Shown here: positions 42,709 to 51,613 of the stretch, one piece after another
How the letters are laid out: each line of letters begins with the position of its first letter
Numbering within the stretch: the first letter of the stretch is position 1
Assembly: GCF_902506505.1 (NCBI RefSeq)
Contig: NZ_LR733406.1
Coordinates: forward strand, 992,001 to 1,056,000
Length of the DNA stretch: 64,000 nt
Reading direction: 5' to 3'
From: Pseudomonas sp. 8AS
GTDB lineage: Bacteria; Pseudomonadota; Gammaproteobacteria; Pseudomonadales; Pseudomonadaceae
Notes under the pieces: generated by a model
Told to the model about the DNA's origin: nothing
What the model saw: only the letters and a program-made list of their open reading frames with translations
Database searches by the model: none
Position numbers and translations under genes: made by a program

Positions 42709-43797
42709 ATGACCATAATCCCGCTGAGCTGGTCGCGAGCCCTGAGTCCTCTGCTGCAGCCGTTGCGCTGGCTGGTGCAGCGGCGCTGGTTGCGCGAGGC
42801 CGAGGTGGATGCCGTATTGGCCTGGCTGCAGCCAGGCTGGCGGCTGAACCGGGTGTTCGCCTGGGTCGAGGGGCGCGAGTGGGTGGCCGAGGACATGCTC
42901 GCGCTGCGCCTGCGCTGTAACGGCAATGCCCGCGGCTGGCGCGCCGGCCAGCATGTGCAGCTGTACCTGGAGCTGGACGGCGTGCGCCACAGCCGCAGCT
43001 ACAGCCTGACCCGGGTCGGCCCGGCTGGCGGCATCGAACTGGCGATCCGCCGTCAGCCAGGCGGGCGCCTGTCCAATCGCCTGCTCGACCACCTGGCTGT
43101 CGGCAGCGTGCTGGAGCTGAGCCAGGCCCAGGGCGAGCTGCATTGGCCGCAGGACTCCGCCGGGGTGGCGCTGCTGGCTGCCGGCAGTGGCATCACGCCC
43201 TTGCTCGGCCTACTGCGCGAGGCCCTGACCCGGGGCTTTACCGCGCCCATCAGCCTGCTGCACTACATCCGCGAGCAGGGCCAGCGACCTTTTGTCGAGG
43301 AACTGCAGCAACTGATGCAGCGCCATCCGAACCTGAGCGTGCGCTGGGCGCTGACCGGCCAGGCGCAGCCCGACGCCCAGCTGCACGGGCGCTTCAGCGC
43401 CGAACACCTGCAGGGGCTGGCGCTGGAGCACGTGCTGGCCTGCGGGCCGGCCGGCTTCGTCGAGGCGGTCGCCCGGCACTGGCGCGGACCGCTGCAGGTG
43501 GAAGCCTTTACCGCTGCCGAGCGCAGTGTTGAACCGGGCAGCGCGGTGCGCCTGGGTTTTGCCCGCACGCGCCTGCAGGTCACGGGGGATAGCGCGCGCA
43601 GCCTGCTGGAACAGGCCGAGGCCGCCGGCCTGCGCCCGGCCCACGGCTGTCGCCAGGGCATCTGCGCCAGCTGCACCTGCACCCTGCTCAGGGGCACGGT
43701 GCGCGATTTGCGCAATGGCGCGCTGTTCGCCGAACCGGGCCAGCCGATCCGCCTGTGCATCAGTGTGCCGGCGGGCGATGTGGACATCGATCTGTAA
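42709..43797 (+). CDS. desC: Ferredoxin-type oxidoreductase partner of the desaturase
   Basis: A 362-residue electron-transfer protein: FAD-binding domain with HSRSYSLTRV (RSYSL motif), an NAD(P)-binding domain with LLAAGSGITPLLGLLRE and VLACGPAGFVEAV, and a C-terminal plant-type [2Fe-2S] domain with cysteines in HGCRQGICASCTCTLL. It would pass electrons from NADPH to the DesB desaturase. First gene of desC-desB, directly behind two DesT-like operators. The start at 42709 follows GGAG. Confidence 0.9.
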   Translation: MTIIPLSWSRALSPLLQPLRWLVQRRWLREAEVDAVLAWLQPGWRLNRVFAWVEGREWVAEDMLALRLRCNGNARGWRAGQHVQLYLELDGVRHSRSYSLTRVGPAGGIELAIRRQPGGRLSNRLLDHLAVGSVLELSQAQGELHWPQDSAGVALLAAGSGITPLLGLLREALTRGFTAPISLLHYIREQGQRPFVEELQQLMQRHPNLSVRWALTGQAQPDAQLHGRFSAEHLQGLALEHVLACGPAGFVEAVARHWRGPLQVEAFTAAERSVEPGSAVRLGFARTRLQVTGDSARSLLEQAEAAGLRPAHGCRQGICASCTCTLLRGTVRDLRNGALFAEPGQPIRLCISVPAGDVDIDL

Positions 43798-43835
43798 TTC
43801 CCGCCTGCCGTTGCGGCAGGCCAACCGAGGTGACT

Positions 43836-44918
43836 ATGCGTAGCGATCGCGAACTGAGCCGCGTGGAACTGGATGCCTTCGGCGCCGAGCTGGATGCCCT
43901 GCGCAGCCGCACCCTGGCCGACCTGGGGGCAGCGGATGCGCGCTATATCCGCCGGGTGCGCGGTGCGGTGCGGCTGTGCTGCTGGAGCGGGCGGGCGCTG
44001 CTGATGCTCGGCTGGTTCCCGCCGACCTGGCTGCTCGGCAGCCTGCTGCTGGGGCTGGGCAAGATCCTCGAGAACATGGAGCTGGGCCACAACGTCATCC
44101 ACGGCCAGTACGACTGGATGAACGACCCGGAATTCGCCGGGCGCCGCTACGAGTGGGATATCGCCGGCCCGGCCGATTTCTGGCGGCATACCCACAACCA
44201 CGTGCACCACACCTGGACCAATGTGCTGGGCATGGACGACGACGTCGGCTACGGCCTGGTGCGGCTGTTCCCCGAGCAACGCTGGAAGCCCTTTTACCGC
44301 TGGCAGCCGCTGTGGGTGACCCTGCAGGCGCTGCTGTTCCAGTACTCGATTGCCATCCAGCACCTGCGTCTGGACCAGGTCTACAAGGGCAAGATGAGCA
44401 AGGACGAGCTGCGCCCGCTATTGCGCCAGTTCAAGGCCAAGCTGCTGCGCCAGTGGTGCAAGGACTACCTGTGCTTCCCCCTGCTGGCCCTGCTGCTGGG
44501 CGCCAATGCCCTGGCCGTGCTGGCGGGCAACGTGTTGGCCAACCTGCTGCGCAACCTGTGGACCTTTGCGGTGATCTTCTGTGGCCATTTCACCGAGCAG
44601 GCGGCGGTGTTCAGCAAGGACTCGGTGGTCGGCGAGAGCCGCGGCCACTGGTACCTGCGCCAGCTGCGCGGGTCGAGCAACCTGAGCGGCGGCAAGTTGT
44701 TTCACATCCTCACCGGCAACCTCAGCCACCAGATCGAGCACCACCTGTTCCCCGACCTGCCGGCGCGGCGCTATGCGGCGCTGGCGGTGGAGGTGCGCGA
44801 GATCGCCGCACGCTATGGCCAGGTCTACAACTGCGGCAGTTTCGGCGCGCAGCTGGCCACGGTGCTGCGGCGCATCTGGAAGTACCGGTTGCCGCCGGCG
44901 GTCGTCGCCTCGGCCTAG
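43836..44918 (+). CDS. desB: Acyl-CoA delta-9 fatty acid desaturase DesB
   Basis: A 360-residue membrane desaturase with the three histidine boxes: GHNVIHGQ (HxxxH), HTHNHVHHTW (extended HxxHH) and HQIEHHLFPDLP (HxxHH). At least two pairs of membrane helices flank the boxes. It introduces a double bond in saturated acyl-CoA, an aerobic supplement to FabA/FabB unsaturated fatty acid synthesis. It lies 38 bases after desC. Its stop overlaps the stop of the convergent methyltransferase in a shared CTAG. Confidence 0.93.
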   Translation: MRSDRELSRVELDAFGAELDALRSRTLADLGAADARYIRRVRGAVRLCCWSGRALLMLGWFPPTWLLGSLLLGLGKILENMELGHNVIHGQYDWMNDPEFAGRRYEWDIAGPADFWRHTHNHVHHTWTNVLGMDDDVGYGLVRLFPEQRWKPFYRWQPLWVTLQALLFQYSIAIQHLRLDQVYKGKMSKDELRPLLRQFKAKLLRQWCKDYLCFPLLALLLGANALAVLAGNVLANLLRNLWTFAVIFCGHFTEQAAVFSKDSVVGESRGHWYLRQLRGSSNLSGGKLFHILTGNLSHQIEHHLFPDLPARRYAALAVEVREIAARYGQVYNCGSFGAQLATVLRRIWKYRLPPAVVASA

Positions 44919-45637
44919 CGCTGGAAGGCGCAGGTCAGGTAACGGTTGCTGAAGCCGTAGCGCAGCATCGAACCGAGGCGGGCGAACAGGTATAGCGGGC
45001 GGCGCTGGTAATACTGCAGCACGGCATTGCCGACGCCTTCCGAACGGTGCTGCTTGGCCTGGTCCGGGCGTTTGGAAAACAGCCCCTTGAACTGCCACCA
45101 CTGGATCTGTTCGAAGTGCGCCTGCGGCCGCAGGCCATGCTGGCGGAACAGGGCGAAGAACGAACGGCGGCTGAAGTCGTGCAAATGGTGCGGGTTGCCA
45201 TCCAGGGTCGGGGTGATCGGCACCGAGGCGATCACTCGGCCGCCACCGGCCAAGAGGCGGGCGTAGTTGTCGATCAGGCGTTGCGGGCTGGGCAGGTGCT
45301 CGATGGTTTCCAGGCTGACGATGCTGTCGAACGGCTGCTCGGCGGCGAAGCGTTCGGCATCGGCGCAGACATAGCGCAGGTTGGGCAGGCGATAGTGCTG
45401 CCGGGCGTAGGCGATGGCGTCCGGGTCGATATCGACTCCGGTGACCTGCCGCTGCGGATTGCGCTCGGCCAGCAGGGCGGTGCCGTAGCCACAGCCGCAG
45501 GCCATGTCGAGGATGTGCTGGCCGCTGAGGTTGTCGGCGGCGAACTCGTAGCGCTCCATGTGGATGCGCAGGGTGTTCTGGTCGTCGCGGCTGTGCGGGT
45601 CGAGATCCTTGGGGTAGATCCGTTCGATGGTGTGCAT
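44915..45637 (-). CDS. Class I SAM-dependent methyltransferase
   Basis: A 240-residue methyltransferase with motif I HILDMACGCGYGTALLAE, motif post-I VTGVDIDPDAIAYARQH and DSIVSLETIEHLPSPQRLI. It resembles methyltransferase type 11 enzymes that work in polysaccharide or lipid pathways (IEHL motif). Substrate unknown. The final codons overlap the end of desB on the other strand by 4 bases. Confidence 0.85.
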   Translation of the reverse strand: MHTIERIYPKDLDPHSRDDQNTLRIHMERYEFAADNLSGQHILDMACGCGYGTALLAERNPQRQVTGVDIDPDAIAYARQHYRLPNLRYVCADAERFAAEQPFDSIVSLETIEHLPSPQRLIDNYARLLAGGGRVIASVPITPTLDGNPHHLHDFSRRSFFALFRQHGLRPQAHFEQIQWWQFKGLFSKRPDQAKQHRSEGVGNAVLQYYQRRPLYLFARLGSMLRYGFSNRYLTCAFQR

Positions 45638-45717
45638 GGCTGCCCTGCCTGATCCTTATGGCGGGACTATAAGGCAGTCGGCTCCAGCGCGCCCAGCCTG
45701 GGTTGCCGGCGGGCAGT

Positions 45718-45751
45718 AAAAAGCCGGTGAATGCGGGGGCAGTCACCGGCT
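45718..45751 (-). terminator. Terminator of the repeat-protein gene
   Basis: On the minus strand AGCCGGTGA, a 12-base loop and TCACCGGCT form a 9-bp perfect stem followed directly by TTTTTAC. It lies 80 bases after the stop of the repeat protein. Confidence 0.8.
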
Positions 45752-45830
45752 CGTTCGGGTGGGGTGTGCGGCTTCACGTGCGGGACCTTACTGCTGGCGG
45801 CTATCGATCAGCGGGCGAGGCCGGCTGGCT

Positions 45831-46283
45831 TCAGGCGACCCGGAAGGCCCTGGTGCGCTCGGCACCGTTCTCGGCGACCTCGTCAGTCTGGATCAGACGA
45901 TCCGAGCCACCTTCGGCAACACGGAAGGCCTTGCTGCGCTCGGCGCCGTTCTCGGCGATGTCGTCGCGCTGGAGCAGGCGGTCCGAGCCACCTTCGGCAA
46001 CACGGAAGGCCTTGCTGCGCTCGGCGCCGTTCTCGGCGACCTCGTCAGTCTGGATCAGGCGGTCCGAGCCACCTTCGGCAACACGGAAGGCCTTGCTGCG
46101 CTCGGCACCGTTCTCGGCGACATCGTCGCGCTGGAGCAGGCGCTCGGCGCCGCCTTCGGCGACACGGAAGGCCTTGTTGCGTTCGGCGCCGTTCTCGGCG
46201 ACATCGTCAGTCTGGATCAGGCGATCCGAGCCGCCTTCGGCAACACGGAAGGCCTTGGTGCGTTCGGCACCGTCTTCGGCCAC
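45831..46283. repeat. 81-bp tandem coding repeat
   Basis: The DNA for the repeat protein is nearly identical from unit to unit with period 81 bases (6 units, the last partial). The blocks CTTGCTGCGCTCGGC and GGCAACACGGAAGGC recur throughout. Because the period is a multiple of three, all three plus-strand frames also remain open across it. Copy number is likely to vary among strains. Confidence 0.9.
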
Positions 46284-46442
46284 GCGCAGGGTCTTGCTGC
46301 GCTCGCTGCCGTTTTCGCCGAGGGTCTCGCTGCTGCTGGCCGGCTTGAGTTCGGTCAGCGGCGGCTGGGCTTTGCCGGGCAGGGCGAAGGCGCTGGTGGT
46401 CAGGGTGGCCAGGATCAGGCTGGCGAGGATGTGCTGTTTCAT
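45831..46442 (-). CDS. Secreted tandem-repeat protein (VAE-x-G-x-x-R repeats)
   Basis: A 203-residue protein with signal peptide MKQHILASLILATLTTSAFA and then, from residue 54, five full copies and one partial copy of a 27-residue unit such as VAENGAERSKAFR plus VAEGGSDRLIQTDD. Each unit is itself two 13-14-residue halves starting VAE(N/G)G. The units alternate LIQTD(D/E) and LLQRDD, giving a 54-residue higher order. The start is well supported by AAGGAG at normal spacing, and a terminator follows. Proteins of this kind in pseudomonads are known to me only as uncharacterised or dubiously named entries. The function is unknown; the strong charge suggests a periplasmic or surface role. Confidence 0.85.
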   Translation of the reverse strand: MKQHILASLILATLTTSAFALPGKAQPPLTELKPASSSETLGENGSERSKTLRVAEDGAERTKAFRVAEGGSDRLIQTDDVAENGAERNKAFRVAEGGAERLLQRDDVAENGAERSKAFRVAEGGSDRLIQTDEVAENGAERSKAFRVAEGGSDRLLQRDDIAENGAERSKAFRVAEGGSDRLIQTDEVAENGAERTRAFRVA

Positions 46443-46592
46443 TTTGGGCTCCTTGTGGGGGCGTAAGTGAGTACGGAGCCCATACTACTCACGGAGCCTG
46501 AATACAGAAGTTGAGCCTTCTGATAGTAACCATCGACGCGCTTGATGCGCTGCGCGAGCCGCTCTGGCGCGGGCTTCGCAGGCCTGCGTGGG

Positions 46593-47534
46593 TTACTTGT
46601 GGCGCTTGCGCCGGCTGGTCCACTGGCCCCATTCGAAGCTCATCACCACCAGCAGCGACAGGGCGAAGGGCAGCAGCAGGTAGAAGCCGCGAAACACGAT
46701 GAGCGCGGCCAGCACGTCGGCCTTGGGCAGTTCCGGCATGGCGGCGAGGAAGGTCACTTCCAGCACGCCGAGGCCGCCCGGGGCGTGGGACAGCAGGGCC
46801 AGGGAGAAGGAGGCGAGGAATACGCCGAGCACCACCAGGTAGCCCGGGTTGCTCTCGGCCGGCAGGGCGAAATAGATGATCGCCGCGGCGCAGGCCAGCT
46901 CCAGCGGGCCGGCCAGCAGCTGCTTGGCGACCACGCCCAGGCGCGGGTATTCGACGTGCAGCTTGCCCCATTTCCACGGCTGGAACTGGCGCCAGGAACC
47001 GAGCACGTAGAGTGCCACCAGGCCCAGCATCACGGAGCCGATCAGCACCGACAGCCAGGGGCTGACATCGGCGACGCGCTTGATCAGCTCGGGCTGGCAG
47101 ACCAGCACGGCGCCACCGGACAGCAGGGTGCCGAGGGCGAAGGTGAAGGAGCAGAAGAAGATCAGCAGGCCGATGTCATGGGCGCCGAGGCCCTTGCTGC
47201 TGTAGGCGCGGTAGCGCACCACCGCGCCGGAAAACACCGAAGCGCCAATGTTGTGGGCCAGGGCGTAGGTGGTGAAGGAACACAGGGTGATGAACCACCA
47301 GGAGATCTTCTTGCCCAGGTGGGCGATGGCGATGCGGTCGTACCAGGCCAGGGCGAAATAGGCGCCCAGGGTTGCGCCGGCGGCCATCAACCAGTTGTGC
47401 GGGCGAATCGCCAGCAGGCTGTCGGAGAGTTCGTCGAGGGAGATGGTCTGGATTTCCTGGTACAGCAGGTAGCAGGAAAACACGACTGCGGCCAAACCGA
47501 TCAAGGTCCAGATCCAGTCGCTCCTTTTCATCAT
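46593..47534 (-). CDS. YbhN-type (UPF0104) membrane protein
   Basis: A 313-residue protein with about eight membrane helices and the YbhN/lysylphosphatidylglycerol synthase-like membrane domain pattern: GKKISWWFITLCSFTTYALAHN, GASVFSGAVVRYRAYSSKGL and LLSHAPGGLGVLEVTFLAAMPEL. Unlike MprF it has no synthase domain. Relatives have been linked to lipid transport or flipping. There are two start codons in tandem (47534 and 47531). It is upstream of the repeat-protein gene on the same strand but 150 bases away. Confidence 0.87.
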   Translation of the reverse strand: MMKRSDWIWTLIGLAAVVFSCYLLYQEIQTISLDELSDSLLAIRPHNWLMAAGATLGAYFALAWYDRIAIAHLGKKISWWFITLCSFTTYALAHNIGASVFSGAVVRYRAYSSKGLGAHDIGLLIFFCSFTFALGTLLSGGAVLVCQPELIKRVADVSPWLSVLIGSVMLGLVALYVLGSWRQFQPWKWGKLHVEYPRLGVVAKQLLAGPLELACAAAIIYFALPAESNPGYLVVLGVFLASFSLALLSHAPGGLGVLEVTFLAAMPELPKADVLAALIVFRGFYLLLPFALSLLVVMSFEWGQWTSRRKRHK

Positions 47535-48134
47535 CGGCGGTGGCTCCTTGAACCTGGGACGTCATCCTGGGATGGCTGTGCGGAAAGGGGTGTGTGGCTG
47601 CCGGATGACCGGATAAATGCGGCGATCGGCGCAAAGCGCGGTGCAGTATCAGGGAGGCAGGCGCCCGGCTCAAGCAGTTCACATGCGTCGGGCGTAACCA
47701 GCTGTTACGACATCAGAACATAGCGCCGGCATCGGGGCCTTGCCGCAGGTCAGTGAAGGCGCGGGGCGGGGCTGGCCGGTGGCAGGCGATACCGACCCGG
47801 GCGGCGGCCGTCAGCCGGGGCGGCCGCGCTCGCTCCGCCGGCTGCGCGGAACTGTCAAAAATATACAACTCCCCGCTGTGGCGCCTTGCCAGTAACTGCA
47901 GCAATTACAGTCTGTTACACGGCTTTATCGGATGAGTGGCTGGCCGTTGTGCAGACTATTCGTCGTTTTTGTTTGACATATTTTACGTATTTGCCAGACT
48001 GCGCGACCGTGATGGGCGCGTGCAGCCTCCCGTCATGAGGGGTAATAACAAAAACCTGTAGTCCGTCGTTCCATCCCGCGCCGCCCCGGTGCGGGCACGC
48101 ATGCGGCGGGCTGAAGTCTCTGGAACGGGAAAAC
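47535..48134. promoter_or_regulatory. 600-base divergent control region
   Basis: No credible gene lies between the YbhN gene and the symporter. The portion 47850-48060 is richer in A+T than the surroundings. A good -35 hexamer TTGACA is at 47973-47978, but the matching -10 (near 47995) is poor. The right end holds the symporter leader. No known riboswitch or RNA family was recognised. Confidence 0.35.
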
Positions 48135-49574
48135 ATGCTGATCTGGTTCGTTGCGCTCTATCTGCTGGTCACCGTGGGTATCGGCTTCTACGCCGCCACC
48201 CGGGTACACAACTCCCGCGATTTCGCCGCCGGCGGTCGCAGCATGGGCTTCCCCGTCGTCGCCGCCATGGTCTTCGCCACCTGGTTCGGCTCCGAGGCGG
48301 TGCTGGGCATTCCCGCCACCTTCATCGAGGAAGGCTTCGCCGGCATCGTCGAAGACCCGTTCGGCTCCTTCGGCTGCCTGATGCTGGTCGGCCTGATCAT
48401 CGCCCGCCCGCTGTACCGGATGAACCTGCTGACCATCGGCGACTACTTCCGCAAGCGCTTCGGGCCGAATGTCGAACTGATCATCAGCCTGGTCATCATC
48501 GTTTCCTACCTGGGCTGGATCGCCGCCCAGCTGACCGCCCTCGGCGTGGTGTTCAACGTGATCTCCGACGGGGCCATCAGCACCACCCAGGGCATGTTCC
48601 TCGGCACCTTCATCGTGCTGCTGTACACCCTGTTCGGCGGCATGTGGTCGGTGGCCCTGACCGACTTCTTCCAGATGATCATCATCGTCGTCGGCCTGGT
48701 CTACCTGACCTGGCTGATCGGTGACATGGCCGGCGGCGCCGACAAGGTCATCGCCCATGCGGCCAGCGAAGGCAAGTTCACCTTCATCCACGGCTTCGAG
48801 GCCAAGGACATCGTCGCCTTCATCGGCGCGGCGCTGACCATGATGCTCGGCTCCATTCCGCAGCAGGACGTGTACGCCCGGGTGATGTCGGCCAAGACCG
48901 AGAACATCGCCGCGCGCGCCTCGATGTTCGGTGCCGGCTTCTACCTGTGCTTCTGCATGCTGCCGATTTTCCTGGCCTACGCCGCCTCGATGATCGACCC
49001 GGCGATGGTCCAGCGCTGGCTGGCCGAAGACGCGCAGATGATCCTGCCGCACCTGATCCTGGAGAAGACCCCGCTGTTCGCCCAGATCATGTTCTTCGGC
49101 GCGCTGCTGTCGGCGATCATGTCCACCGCCTCCGGCACCCTGCTGGCACCGTCGGTGACCTTCACCGAGAACGTGCTCAAGCGTTTCGTGCCGGTGATGA
49201 GCGACCAGCAGTTCCTCCTGGCCATGCGCGCCACCATCGTGGTTTGCGCCATCGCCACCCTGACCTTCGCCCTGTACTCGGACGCGAGCATCTACGAGAT
49301 GGTCGGCAACGCCTACAAGGTGACCCTGGTGGCCGCCGTGGTACCGCTGTTCGCCGGCCTGTTCTGGAAGCGCGCCACCACCCAGGGCGCCCTGTTCGCC
49401 ATCTTCTTTGGCCTGGGCTCGTGGATCTACCTGGAATACAGCCTGACCGACGAGGCCTTCTGGCCGCCGCAACTGGCCGGCCTGCTGTTCAGCCTGGCGG
49501 GCATGCTGATCGGCACCCTGCTGCCGCAGTGGAGCAGCAACCGCCGCAACACCCTGGTGACCCAGCCCGAATAA
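48135..49574 (+). CDS. Sodium:solute symporter (SSS family)
   Basis: A 479-residue transporter with about 12-13 helices. SSS signatures include RDFAAGGRSMGFPVVAAMVFATWFGSEAVLG near residues 30-55 and FGALLSAIMSTASGTLLAPS near residue 325 (sodium site in helix 8). Substrate may be an amino acid, pantothenate or organic acid. It lies just before the histidine utilisation genes and converges on hutD behind a terminator. A histidine or urocanate substrate is possible but not shown by sequence. Confidence 0.92.
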   Translation: MLIWFVALYLLVTVGIGFYAATRVHNSRDFAAGGRSMGFPVVAAMVFATWFGSEAVLGIPATFIEEGFAGIVEDPFGSFGCLMLVGLIIARPLYRMNLLTIGDYFRKRFGPNVELIISLVIIVSYLGWIAAQLTALGVVFNVISDGAISTTQGMFLGTFIVLLYTLFGGMWSVALTDFFQMIIIVVGLVYLTWLIGDMAGGADKVIAHAASEGKFTFIHGFEAKDIVAFIGAALTMMLGSIPQQDVYARVMSAKTENIAARASMFGAGFYLCFCMLPIFLAYAASMIDPAMVQRWLAEDAQMILPHLILEKTPLFAQIMFFGALLSAIMSTASGTLLAPSVTFTENVLKRFVPVMSDQQFLLAMRATIVVCAIATLTFALYSDASIYEMVGNAYKVTLVAAVVPLFAGLFWKRATTQGALFAIFFGLGSWIYLEYSLTDEAFWPPQLAGLLFSLAGMLIGTLLPQWSSNRRNTLVTQPE

Positions 49575-49593
49575 GGCTGATCGCTGGATGACC

Positions 49594-49618
49594 AACCCCG
49601 CCCTCTGGCGGGGTTTGT
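49594..49618. terminator. Terminator between symporter and hutD
   Basis: AACCCCGCC, a CTCT loop and GGCGGGGTT form a perfect 9-bp stem followed by TGTCG on the plus strand. The A/T pairs at the base let it work in both directions between the convergent symporter and hutD genes. Confidence 0.8.
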
Positions 49619-49622
49619 CGTT

Positions 49623-50210
49623 TCAGGGCTGGCGGTACAGGTGGCCTATATAGAGAAGGGCACCGGCTGCGCCGCTCAGCTTCAGCTCGGTGTGTTCGCC
49701 TTCCAGCACCAGGCCCTGGCCTTCGTCCAGGCCGTGTGCCGCCGCGCCCGGCAGCTGCACGGTGACTGGGCCGGCCTGGCAGTAGAGCAGCAGGATATCG
49801 GCGACGTGGCTCAGGGGCTGCGCGCCGTCCAGGCGCAGTTGCTGCAGCTGGTGGCGCCACAGGCTGCGCCGGGTCATCAGGTTGAAGTCGGCGACCGGGC
49901 CGGCCAGCAGCTCGGCGCTGACCTGGTCTTCGCCGGCGAATGCCAGGGGCGGATCGGCGGGGCGCAGCTGCCTGGGCTGGCCGTCCAGGCACAGCTGCAG
50001 GCCGGCGCCGGCGAGCACGGCCAGGCTGCGGTCGACCCCGGCGAAGGGGGAAAAGGGCCCGCCGCTGGCGACCTGGGCGCAGCTGATGCGCCAGGCGAAA
50101 TCCTCCAGGCTGGCGCCGGCGGGGCAGATGGCCAGCTCGCAGGTGATGCCGCCGCCATTCTTCCAGGGCATCTGCCGCGCCTGGCGGCGGTCGAGTCGCT
50201 GAATCGGCAT
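49623..50210 (-). CDS. hutD: HutD-family protein
   Basis: A 195-residue cupin-like HutD protein (DUF886). The N-terminal [14 protein letters not shown] and [26 protein letters not shown] segments are diagnostic. HutD is tied to histidine utilisation in pseudomonads and is proposed to set an upper limit on hut expression, perhaps by binding urocanate or formylglutamate. It is divergent from the hutI operon with two HutC-type palindromes between. Confidence 0.93.
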   Translation of the reverse strand: MPIQRLDRRQARQMPWKNGGGITCELAICPAGASLEDFAWRISCAQVASGGPFSPFAGVDRSLAVLAGAGLQLCLDGQPRQLRPADPPLAFAGEDQVSAELLAGPVADFNLMTRRSLWRHQLQQLRLDGAQPLSHVADILLLYCQAGPVTVQLPGAAAHGLDEGQGLVLEGEHTELKLSGAAGALLYIGHLYRQP

Positions 50211-50230
50211 GCCGTTCGTCTTCCAATCAA

Positions 50231-50242
50231 ATGTATATACAT
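50231..50242. promoter_or_regulatory. HutC box near hutD
   Basis: ATGTATATACAT is a perfect 12-base palindrome ending the same way as the box at 50363. It is 21 bases upstream of the hutD start. TGTATATACA-type palindromes are known HutC targets in pseudomonads. Confidence 0.75.
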
Positions 50243-50362
50243 AATGCGGCGAACGCGCTTGCCCCGCAATCCCTGGGCTACGCCTGCTTTTCCGGGTTCC
50301 AGTGCGGTTCCCATGAATTCGTGGCGAGCGAAAGAGGCTTGACGGACGGATTTTTCGTTTTT

Positions 50363-50376
50363 AATGTATATACATT
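50363..50376. promoter_or_regulatory. HutC box in the hutI promoter
   Basis: AATGTATATACATT is a perfect 14-base palindrome 19 bases before the hutI ATG. It overlaps the expected -10 region of a promoter with -35 TTGACG at 50339-50344, so HutC bound here would block hutI-hutG-hutU-hutH transcription until urocanate is present. Confidence 0.8.
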
Positions 50377-50395
50377 GAAACGAGAGAGCGCTTCC

Positions 50396-51613
50396 ATGTC
50401 CCTGTCTCCCCAGCTGCGCCGGCTCTGGCGTGATGTCACCCTGTTCGACGGCCTCTGCGTGCGGCCCGCGCCGATGACGGTGCTGGTCGAGGACGGCCGC
50501 GTGGCCGGCCTGTGGTCGCAGGGTGAGTTCGACGAGCGGCATGCCATTGGCGCCGTCGAGTGCGGGCGTGGCGGGGTGATGACTCCCGGCCTGGTCGACT
50601 GCCACAGCCACCTGGTGTACGCCGGCAACCGCGCCGGCGAGTTCGAGCAGCGCCTGGAAGGCGTCAGCTACGCCGAGATCGCCAGGGCCGGTGGCGGCAT
50701 CCTCAGCACCGTGCGCGCCACCCGCGCCGCCAGCGAGGAGCAGCTGGTCGAGGCCAGCCTGCCGCGCCTGCAGGCCCTGCTGGCCGACGGCGTGACCACG
50801 GTCGAGATCAAGTCCGGCTACGGCCTGAGCGTCGCCGACGAGCTGAAGATGCTGCGCGTGGCCCGCCGCCTGGGCGAGCTGCAGCCGGTGCGGGTGCTCA
50901 CCACCCTGCTCGGCGCCCATGCCCTGCCGCCGGAGTTCGCCGGCGACAGCGACGGCTATGTCGCGCTGGTGTGCAACGAGATGATCCCGGCGGCCGCCAC
51001 CGAGGGCCTGGCCGATGCGGTGGATGTGTTCTGCGAGCACATCGCCTTCAGCCCGGCCCAGTGCGAGTTGGTGTTCCAGGCGGCGCAGCGCCACGGCCTG
51101 GCAGTCAAGGCGCACGCCGAGCAGCTGTCCAATCAGGGCGCCAGCGCCCTGGCTGCCCGCTATCGCGGGTTGTCGGCCGACCATATCGAGTTCCTCGACG
51201 AGGCCGGGGTACAGGCCATGGCCGCGGCCGGCACCGTGGCGGTACTGCTGCCCGGCGCCTTCCACTGCCTGCGCGAGACCCAGCTGCCGCCCATCGAGCT
51301 GCTGCGCCGCTACGGCGTGCCCATGGCCGTGGCCAGCGACGCCAACCCCGGCACTTCACCGATCTGCTTTCCGACCCTGGTGCTCAACCTGGCCTGCACC
51401 CTGTTCCGCTTGACCCCGCGCGAAGCCCTGAGCGGCATGACCGCCCATGGCGCTCGCGCCCTCGGCCGCCCCGACCTGGGGCGGATCGAGGTTGGGGCCC
51501 CCGCCGACCTGTGCCTGTGGGATATCCAGCAGCCCGCCGAACTGGCCTACGCCGTGCAGCCGGGGCGCCTGCGCCAACGCATCTTCAAGGGAGACCTCAC
51601 CCATGCCTGCTGA
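50396..51613 (+). CDS. hutI: Imidazolonepropionase
   Basis: HutI hydrolyses 4-imidazolone-5-propanoate to N-formimino-L-glutamate, step three of histidine breakdown. The 405-residue amidohydrolase has metal ligands in [43 protein letters not shown] and [10 protein letters not shown], all standard HutI segments. The ATG at 50396 is just after the HutC box. An in-frame ATG inside the upstream HutC box (50231) is too far and would add unconserved residues. Its last codons overlap hutG by 11 bases. Confidence 0.97.
   Translation: MSLSPQLRRLWRDVTLFDGLCVRPAPMTVLVEDGRVAGLWSQGEFDERHAIGAVECGRGGVMTPGLVDCHSHLVYAGNRAGEFEQRLEGVSYAEIARAGGGILSTVRATRAASEEQLVEASLPRLQALLADGVTTVEIKSGYGLSVADELKMLRVARRLGELQPVRVLTTLLGAHALPPEFAGDSDGYVALVCNEMIPAAATEGLADAVDVFCEHIAFSPAQCELVFQAAQRHGLAVKAHAEQLSNQGASALAARYRGLSADHIEFLDEAGVQAMAAAGTVAVLLPGAFHCLRETQLPPIELLRRYGVPMAVASDANPGTSPICFPTLVLNLACTLFRLTPREALSGMTAHGARALGRPDLGRIEVGAPADLCLWDIQQPAELAYAVQPGRLRQRIFKGDLTHAC

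Noticed and set aside
45831..46283. Regular tandem repeats that might suggest a CRISPR array
   Set aside because: The repeats are contiguous coding units of 81 bp without unique spacers.
45703..46470. Three long plus-strand frames (205-255 codons) across the repeat-protein gene
   Set aside because: They arise because the 81-bp repeat keeps frames open. The minus-strand gene has a signal peptide, a good ribosome site and a terminator; the plus frames have none of these.
47713..47935. Short frames of 60-63 codons in the YbhN-symporter gap
   Set aside because: No ribosome site, no recognisable protein features, biased composition.
47940..47960. TGGC...TGC stretch upstream of the symporter as a sigma-54 promoter
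   Set aside because: GG and GC are seven bases apart instead of the required ten.
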